From Rugalucina vietnamica (lineage: Eukaryota; Mollusca; Bivalvia; Lucinida; Lucinidae), in contig OZ024876.1 of the NCBI GenBank assembly GCA_964017185.1, positions 27,000,278-27,064,277 on the forward strand: 64,000 nucleotides of DNA. Reading direction: 5' to 3'. A model generated the notes under the pieces. That model saw only the letters and a list, made by a program, of their open reading frames with translations, ran no database searches and was not told the DNA's origin. Below, in pieces: positions 57,101 to 64,000 of this stretch (within the stretch, counting starts at the first letter, position 1; every line of letters begins with the position of its first letter). Both the position numbers and the translations under genes were made by a program.

Positions 57101-60100
57101 GACACCTGGTGTTATATAGTTCTACGAAACTACATATCAACGCCTCTGTCATCGTCAGTTATCACTCCTGTTGATAAGGCCCCTAGTGTTATATATAGTT
57201 CTGTAAAAATCCCTATAAATGCCTTGTTAATCGCCCGTAATCACTCCTGCTCATAAGGCCTAAGTTGAATATAGTCTGTCTGTCATCGCCGGTAATCACT
57301 CCTGTTGACTAGACCCTTAGTGTTATAAAGTTGTACAAAAATGCCTTGAAATGCCATTTTAATCGTCTGTAATCACTCCTGCCGATAAGGCCTAAGTTTT
57401 ATATAACAATACAAGCGTGCCTTTCCTCGCCTATAATCACTCCTGTTGATAAGGCCCCAGTGTTATACTGTATTGTAATACAAACTCTACTTTCATCGCC
57501 TGTAAATCGTGACCAAATATCACTGCTTTTGGTTTTTATCACTAGTATTATGTAGTACCACAAATACCCATACCATTACCTGTAATCACTCCTGTTGATT
57601 AGGCTCAAGTGTTATATTGTAGTACAAACGTTCCTTCCTATCGTCGTCTGTAAGCACCCCTGCTGATTATGCCCTAAATTTATATCGTACTACAAAATCC
57701 ACTATCTTCGCATTTAACCACTCCTGTTGATAAAGCTCTAGTGATATATTGTACTAAAACGGCTCTATCATCGCGTGTATTCACTCCTGTTGAATAGGCC
57801 GTATTGTTATGTAATCTACAATCCACCCTATCGTAACCTGCCATTATTGCTGCCGATAAGGCACCAAAGTTATAATGTACTACATCGCCTGTAACTATGA
57901 CTGGAAATTATGCACCCGCGTTATATTGTACCACAATTATCGCCTGTCATCACTCCTGCTGATAAGATCCAAGCGTCATATAGTAATACAAATATTCCTG
58001 TCGTCTCCTGTTATCACTCCTGTTTATTATGCCTAGTGTTATGTAGTACTACGTACCTCCCTTTCGTGACCTGTTATCACTCCTGCTGATTCGGCACTAG
58101 AGTTAAATTGTACTGCAAATGCCCATATCATTGCCTGTAATCACTCCTGTTGATAAATCTGCAGTGCTATATTGCATTTAAAACGCTTCTTTCAACGCAT
58201 GAAGTCACTCCTGCTGATTAGGCCCCAAAGTAAAAGCGCTCCTATCATCGCCTGTAATCACTTCTACAGATTAGGCCCCAATACTTTATTGAACTACAAA
58301 CGTCACTATCATGGCATGAAACTACTCCTGCAAATGATGCCTTCTCTTTTTGTGCAACGAAAACGCATCTATTATCTTCTGTACTCACTCCTGCTGATAA
58401 GGTCCCAGTGTTATATAGTATGAAAACCTACATGACATCGGATGTTATCACTCCTGTTGATAAGACCCTGTTGTTATGTAGTACTACAAACCTCATGACC
58501 TGCAATCACTGTTGCTGATTAGGCTATACTGTTGTAGTTTACTACAAATACCAATATCATTGCCTGTAGTGACTCATGTTGATTAGGCCCCAGTGTAATG
58601 TTGTACTTCAAACGCTCCTGAAATCACCTCTGCTGATAAAGCCACAAATTAATATTGTACTACAAAATCCACTATCTTCGCCTTTAATCATTCCTGTTGA
58701 TAAGGCCCCAGTGTTATATTTTATGAAAACGCCCCGATCAACACCTGCAATCACTACTGTTGATTAGGCCATAGTGTTATATAGTACTACAATCCTCCAT
58801 ATAGTGACCTGTCATTACTGCTGCTGATAAGGCCCCAAATATGTGATGTATTACAAACGTCCCTGTCATCGCATGTAATCGCTCCTGCTGATAAGGTCCC
58901 AGTGTTATATCATACTGAAAACCCCCTATCATCACGTATGACTACTACTGCGAATTAGCCCCAGTCTTTAGTTGTACTATAAATGCCTCTATAATTGCCT
59001 GTAATCACTCCTGCTGATAAAGCCCCAGTTTCATATAGCAAGACAAGCGTACCTGTCATCACCTGTAATCACTCCTGTTGATAAGGCACCTAGTGCTATA
59101 TAGTTCTACAAAACTACATATTAACGCCTCCGTCATTGCCTGTAATCACTCCTGTTGATTAAGCCCCTAGTGTTATATAGTTGAATAAAATATCCCTATT
59201 AACGCCTCTTTCATCGCCTGTAATCACTCCTGCTGTAAAGGCGCCAATTTTACAAAGCAATACACGCGTGCCTTGAGTCGCATGTAATCACTCTTGTTGA
59301 TAAGGCCCCGGTGTAAAATTTTATTACAAACGCTGCTTTCATCGCCTGTAATCACTCATGCTGATTAGGCCCCGAAGTAATATTGTACTACAAACGCCCC
59401 TTTCATCGCCTGTAAAAACTCCTCCTTATTAGGCCCGAATGCGTTATTGTACTTCAAACGTCACGTTCATCGCATGTAACTACTCCTGCAAATTATACCC
59501 CTGTCATAATAAGGCCCCAGTGAAATAGTGTTATACAAACGTGCCTATCGACGCCTGTAATCACTCCTGTTGATTAGTCCTAGTGTTATGTAGTACTACG
59601 TACCTCCCTTTCGTGACCTGTTATCACTCGTGCTGATTAGGCACTAGAGTTTAATTGTACTACAAATGCCCATATCATTCCCTGTAATCAGTCCTGCTGA
59701 TAAATCTGCAGTCTTGTGTTTATTTACAAACGCTTCTTACAACGCATGAGGCCACATACTGCTGATAAGGCCCCAAAGTAATATTGAACTAAATGCGTCT
59801 CTATTATCACTCCTACTGATTAGGCCCCAATACCTTATTGTACTACAAACGTCACAAAAACGCCTTTATTACATTTGTATCTTCTGTACTCACTCCTGCT
59901 GATAAGGTCCCAGTGTTATATAGTATAAAAACGTACCTGTCATCGCTTGTTATCACTCCTGTTGATTATGCCCTGGTGTTATGTAGTACTACAAACCTGA
60001 TGACCTGTAATCACTGCTGCTGATTAGGCTTTACTGTTATATTTTACTACAAATACCAATATCATTGCCCGTAATGACTCATGTTGATTAGGCCCCAGTG

Positions 60101-62214
60101 TAATATTGTACTTCAAACGCTCCTATCATCGTCTGAAACCACCCCTGTTCATTAGTCCCCAAATTTATGTTGTACTACAAAATCCACTATTTTCGCCTCT
60201 CATCACTCCTGTTGATAAGGCCCCAGTGTTATATTTTATGAACCCCCCCCCCCCTATCAACACCTGTAATCACTCCTGTTGATTAGGCCATAGTGTAATA
60301 TAGTACTTCAATCCACCTGTCATAAATGCCTCTATAATTGCCTGTAATCACTCCTGCTGATAAGGCCCCAGATTCATATAGCAAGACAAGCGTACCTGTC
60401 ATCACATGTAATCACTACTGGTCATAAGGCTCCTAGTGCTACATGTATATAGTTCTACAAAACTAAATATTAACGCCTCTGTCATTGCCTGTAATCACTC
60501 AGATTGATTAGGCCCCTAGTGTTATATAGTCACTCAAAACTCCCTATTAACGCCTCTTTCATCGCCTGTAATCACTCCTGCTGTAAAGGCGCCAATTTTA
60601 AATAGCAATACAAGCATGCATTGCGTCGCCTGTAATCACTCTTGTTGATAAGGCCCCGGTGTAAAATTTTATTACAAACGTTGCTTTTATCGCCTGTAAT
60701 CACTCCTGCTGATTAGGCCCCAAAATGATAGTGTAATATAAACGCCCCTATCATCGCCTGTAAAAACTCCTCTTTATTAGGCCCGAATGCGTTATTGTAC
60801 TACAAACGTCACTTTGATCGCATGCAACTACTCCTGCAAATTATACCCCTGTCATATTTTGCACAACAAACGCCTCTATTATCTTCTGCAGTCACTCCTG
60901 CTGATAATATCCCAGTGTTATATAGTAATAGAACGTGCTTGTCATCGCCTGTAATCACTCCTGCTGCTGATTAAGACCTAGTGAAATATATTACTACAAA
61001 TACCCATATCATTGCCTGTAATTAGTCCTGTTGATAAGGCCCCAGTGAAATAGTGTTATACAAACGTGCCTATCGACGCCTGAAATCACTCCTGTTGATT
61101 AGTCCTAGTGTTATGTAGTATTACGTACCTCCCTTTTGTGACCTGTTATCACTTCTGCTGATTAGGCACTAGAGTTAAATTGTACTACAAATGCCCATAT
61201 CATTGCCTGTAATCAGTCCTGCTGATAAATCTACAGTGTTATATTTATTTACAAACGCTTCTTTCAACGCATGAAGTCACATCCTGCTGATAAGGCCCCA
61301 AAGTAATATTGAACTAAATGCGTCCCTATCATCGCCTGTAATCTTTCCTACTGATCAGGCCCCAATACCTTACTGTACTACAAACGTCACAAAAACGCCT
61401 CTATTATCTTCTGTACTCACTCCTGCTGATAAGGTCCCAGTGTTATATAGTATGAAAACGTACCTGTCATCGCCTGTTATCACTCCTGTTGATTAGGCCC
61501 TGGTGTTATGTAGTACTACAAACCTAATGACCTGTAATCACTGCTGCTGATTAGGCTTTACTGTTATATTTTAATACAAATACCAATATCATTGTTTGTA
61601 ATGACTCATGTTGATAAGGCCCCAGCGTAATATTGTACTTCAAATGCTCCTATCATCGTCTGAAATCACCCCTGCTGAATAGGCCGCAAATTAATATTGT
61701 ACTACAAAATGCAATGTTTTCGCCTCTAATCGCTCCTGTTGATAAGGCTCCAGTGTTATATTTTATGGAAAAAAAACCTACATGTATCAACACCTGTAAT
61801 CACTCCTGTTGATTAGGCCATAGTGTTATATAGTATTACAATCCTCCATATAGTGACCTGTCATAACTGCTGCTGATAAGGCCCCAAAGTTATAATGTAT
61901 TACAAACGTCCCTGTCATCGCATTTAATGGCTCCTGCTGATAAGGTCCCAGTGTTATATCATACTGAAAACCCCATATCATCACGTGTGACTACTACTGC
62001 GAATTAGCCCCAGTGTTTAGTTGTACTATAAATGCCTAGATAACTGCATGTAATCACTCCTGCTGATAAGGCCCCAGTTTCATTTAGCAAGACAAGTAAT
62101 TCCGGTAATTGTATTGTCGAGAGAACTTAATTTTCGCGAATATTCCGAATTCGATGCCTCGCGAGTTCAAGTTTCTCACTAATAATTAATTCATTTAGGC
62201 CATAAAGACTACCG

Positions 62215-62500
62215 GTACTTTGTAGCATGTCAAGTTTCAAAATCATGGGCCTTCTTGTTCTGGAGTTTTTGCTATTTATAGCCATGGCGGCCATCTTGGA
62301 CATGTGACTGGACCATTAGTATAAACTTTCTTTCCCCCTTCATAAGGTGCTCCACATAAAGTTTGGCTTTGTTTGGCCAAGCGGTTTCAGAGAACAAGAT
62401 CGGTAAAATTGTGAACGACGGATGACCGACGACTACGGACGGACGACGGATCACGGCATCCTATAAGCCCACGTTGTGAGCCTTCGGCTCAGGTGAGCTT
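62215..62500 (-). mobile_element. Helentron/pearl-like 5' end, inverted
   Basis: On the minus strand it begins AAGCTCACCTGAGCCGAAGG (ending about 62500), then the CGTCCGTAGTCGTCGG-type stretch, then TCTGAAACCGCTTGGCCAAA and CCAAGATGGCCGCCATGG. It is truncated at about 62215. It lies just outside the satellite array, in the opposite orientation to the fragment at 34335-34800 on the other side. Confidence 0.75.
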
Positions 62501-62604
62501 ATAAGCAACACCAAAGTTTCAATTTTCCAATATATCCTACTGTTTATACACCGTGTTTTGCACAAATGTGCTACTCTTGATATTTCACTTTATAACTGTA
62601 ACTG

Positions 62605-62672
62605 CAGGGACCTCAGCTGCAGGAGGGACCTCAGTGGCAGGAGGGACCTCAACGACAGGGGTGGAAGTTGAC
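62605..62672 (+). repeat. GCAGGAGGGACCTCA minisatellite
   Basis: GCAGGGACCTCAGCTGCAGG, AGGGACCTCAGTGGCAGG and AGGGACCTCAACGACAGG lead to GGTGGAAGTTGA. It is the inverse of 33033-33105, including the outer flank. Confidence 0.75.
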
Positions 62673-62744
62673 CCTCACTCATGGCATCAGTCATGTCAAG
62701 GTGGCTCTATTTGACGTTACATCAGAGCTTCAATGCTTGAATAC

Positions 62745-63024
62745 CATTACGAAAATACGCCCATGCAATATACAGAGATTTTTTTCTACTGTGAAAATTG
62801 AAAAAAATCACCAGATGATTTTTTATATTTTTCTTATTTTTGCTCAAAACATAGATTGTGGGTACACGTTAGAACCGCCTCACCGAGGCGGTTCTAACGA
62901 GTACCCACAATCTATGTTTTGGAGCAAAAATAAGAAAAACAGGTATACCCCTGCATACCCCAGTTTTGCTATATAAAAGTGGGGTTTAAGGGGGTATATA
63001 TTGGACAGACATGTTTTCCTGATG
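62745..63024 (+). mobile_element. MITE-280, complete copy
   Basis: It starts CATTACGAAAATACGCCC and ends GACATGTTTTCCTGATG, 280 bp, the same length as 19067-19346. The stem spans 62831-62939, with TTCTTATTTTTGCTCAAAAC opposite TTTTGGAGCAAAAATAAGAA. The core is ACCGCCTCACCGAGGCGGTT. The 102-codon frame over it shares its C-terminal peptide with that at 33459-33755 only because both cross this repeat. Confidence 0.8.
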
Positions 63025-63936
63025 CGTCTGCAAAATCGAAGCTGATTACACTGACATTTCCCTTGTGAGTATGAATATGATGAGACAGACCGAGTTTTTG
63101 CCGAGCCTTAAGAAGTAGTTTGATAATCACCTTACAAGGGAAATGTGTAGCCTATATTAGAATAACGTCTAGGGTCAATTCAGTTCATAATAGTAAAATT
63201 TGGTAGTTTATGATGATGATGATGATTAGAATACAGTGAGGATGTTTGTGATTTTAATGACGATGTCATGATGATGAACCCGTACTCTGTTGAACTTTTG
63301 ATAAAACTAAGCATTGCGTGAAGGCAAGATTGCTTGTTATGGCCAGTTTGTAAAAACGAACAGCTAAAATGAGACAACTGATTGTTCCACTTAAAAAAAA
63401 AAAACTCTGAACAATACTACTTTCGTGAAATGTTAATGATGACACAGATAATTTGAAAGAACAAAGAAATATAATCCTTACTGGTTAAAGGCGCCAGGAC
63501 TTTGAAGGTTTCAAAATATAGCAACACATCAATGACGTCTATTAAAGTTACCGCAATTATACGTCTGATGTCTGACAAAGAAAATACTTTGCATGCGGCT
63601 AAAACAAAACCTAATAAAAATAAAGAGAGTATTCACTTAAGGCTAATTATACCAATCAGACATCCCCTTGTGTTACGGACAAAATACTCGTAAAATCGTT
63701 CAACAAACTCTAAGGTTGAACGAAACATTAATAGGTACATGTATAGCATACAATGGATTCCTACCGTGTATTTACACCTTCCATTGATACATGTACGTTT
63801 TTTATAACTTATAAAATCATTACTTGTGAATTAAATCAATTCAATGTCCAGGCCAATTTGGGGTGGGTGGGGCGTTGAATTCGATAAAAGGTAATATTTG
63901 CCTTATGACAGATATCATTGTTCCATGCAGATGTCC
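63025..63936. other. Unassigned DNA
   Basis: No gene recognised. A short (GAT)n tract lies near 63210-63227. Small frames overlap on both strands without motifs. Confidence 0.5.
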
Positions 63937-64000
63937 CATTACGAAAACTTGCCTATGCAATATACAGAGATTTTTTATGTTGTAAAAAAATGATTTTTTT
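63937..64000 (+). mobile_element. MITE-280, left end, cut by window edge
   Basis: CCATTACGAAAACTTGCCTA then TGCAATATACAGAGATTTTT matches the left 60 bp of MITE-280. The rest lies beyond the window. Confidence 0.7.

Larger units (their letters stand above)
35950..62096 (+). repeat. Satellite array of ~64-bp monomers with higher-order structure
   Basis: About 26 kb of head-to-tail monomers built from CATCGCCTGTAATCACTCCT, GCTGATAAGGCCCCAGTG, TTATATTGTACTACAAACG and CCCCTAT. Monomer starts at 36487, 36551, 36615, 36679 and 36742 give a period of 63-64 bp. By arithmetic there are about 380 monomers after removing inserts. Distinct monomer variants recur in order. For example GCCAATTTTACATAGCAA is at 36391, 37852, 39853, 41535, 43041 (one base different), 44711 and 46720. 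This gives a higher-order period of about 1.46-1.7 kb once inserts are subtracted. Divergence rises toward 49-57 kb. Each monomer contains adjacent stops (TGATAAG or TGATTAG), so it is not coding. Confidence 0.9.

Noticed and set aside
35950..62096. CRISPR array
   Set aside because: Monomers are contiguous ~64-bp tandem units that diverge gradually, with no constant repeat alternating with unique spacers, and the surroundings are eukaryotic.
33033..62672. Giant TIR transposon carrying the satellite
   Set aside because: The inverted pair is only ~75 bp, minisatellite in nature, with no target duplication and no transposase or capsid-type gene between.

Overview
This window looks like repeat-dominated, AT-rich intergenic DNA from an animal, most likely a marine bivalve or related mollusc. 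That is an inference from the repeat content: elements bounded by an AGCTCACCTGAGCC hairpin and a GGACC/GGTCC terminal hairpin, a tRNA-derived SINE whose tail reads GAAAGG-ACGTAAA-CTGAATAAA, and LINEs of types common in lophotrochozoans. I found no convincing host protein-coding gene, rRNA gene or functional tRNA gene. The only long reading frames belong to retrotransposons.

Layout. 1-2050: unassigned. 2060-7370: a tandem array of a ~320-400 bp repeat (here called R370) split by a nearly complete non-LTR retrotransposon (2768-6976). That element has a 5' UTR, an endonuclease frame and a reverse transcriptase frame that differ by one base in an A-run, and an 8-bp target-site duplication. 8744-9683: two inverted-repeat structures. 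9819-11766: a Helentron-like element with four internal units spaced about 450 bp. 11770-13160: a foldback element with long arms, one of which carries a 480-bp block full of AAACCTAGGAT-type motifs. 14990-17877: an inverted Helentron-like copy, then two SINEs in opposite orientation. 19067-24190: a cluster of 280-bp palindromic MITEs, three more R370 units, a second MITE family (235 bp) and a possible TIR element. 25391-28015: a second Helentron-like element broken by nested insertions, then an R370 unit. 28260-33100: small inverted repeats, another 235-bp MITE, and a decayed 5'-truncated CR1/L2/Jockey-like LINE on the minus strand. 33447-35548: more 280-bp MITEs, a Helentron-like fragment and a CpG-rich 641-bp MITE.

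35950-62096: the dominant feature, a ~26-kb satellite array of ~64-bp monomers (about 380 by arithmetic). Recognisable monomer variants recur every ~1.4-1.7 kb as a higher-order repeat. A non-satellite insert is present at the same junction in two places 6.85 kb apart, which shows that a block of about four higher-order units was duplicated. A foldback element has landed inside one monomer at 52279-53480. To the right (62215-64000) lie an inverted Helentron-like end, a minisatellite that is the inverse of one at 33033, and further 280-bp MITEs.

The parts do not form a metabolic or regulatory pathway. The window records successive nested transposition and satellite amplification. The items most worth following up are the higher-order satellite with its dated duplication, the AAACCTAGGAT block that occurs in two unrelated hosts, and the 280-bp palindromic family. 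Repeat boundaries were read by eye and are accurate to a few bases only where terminal motifs are named.
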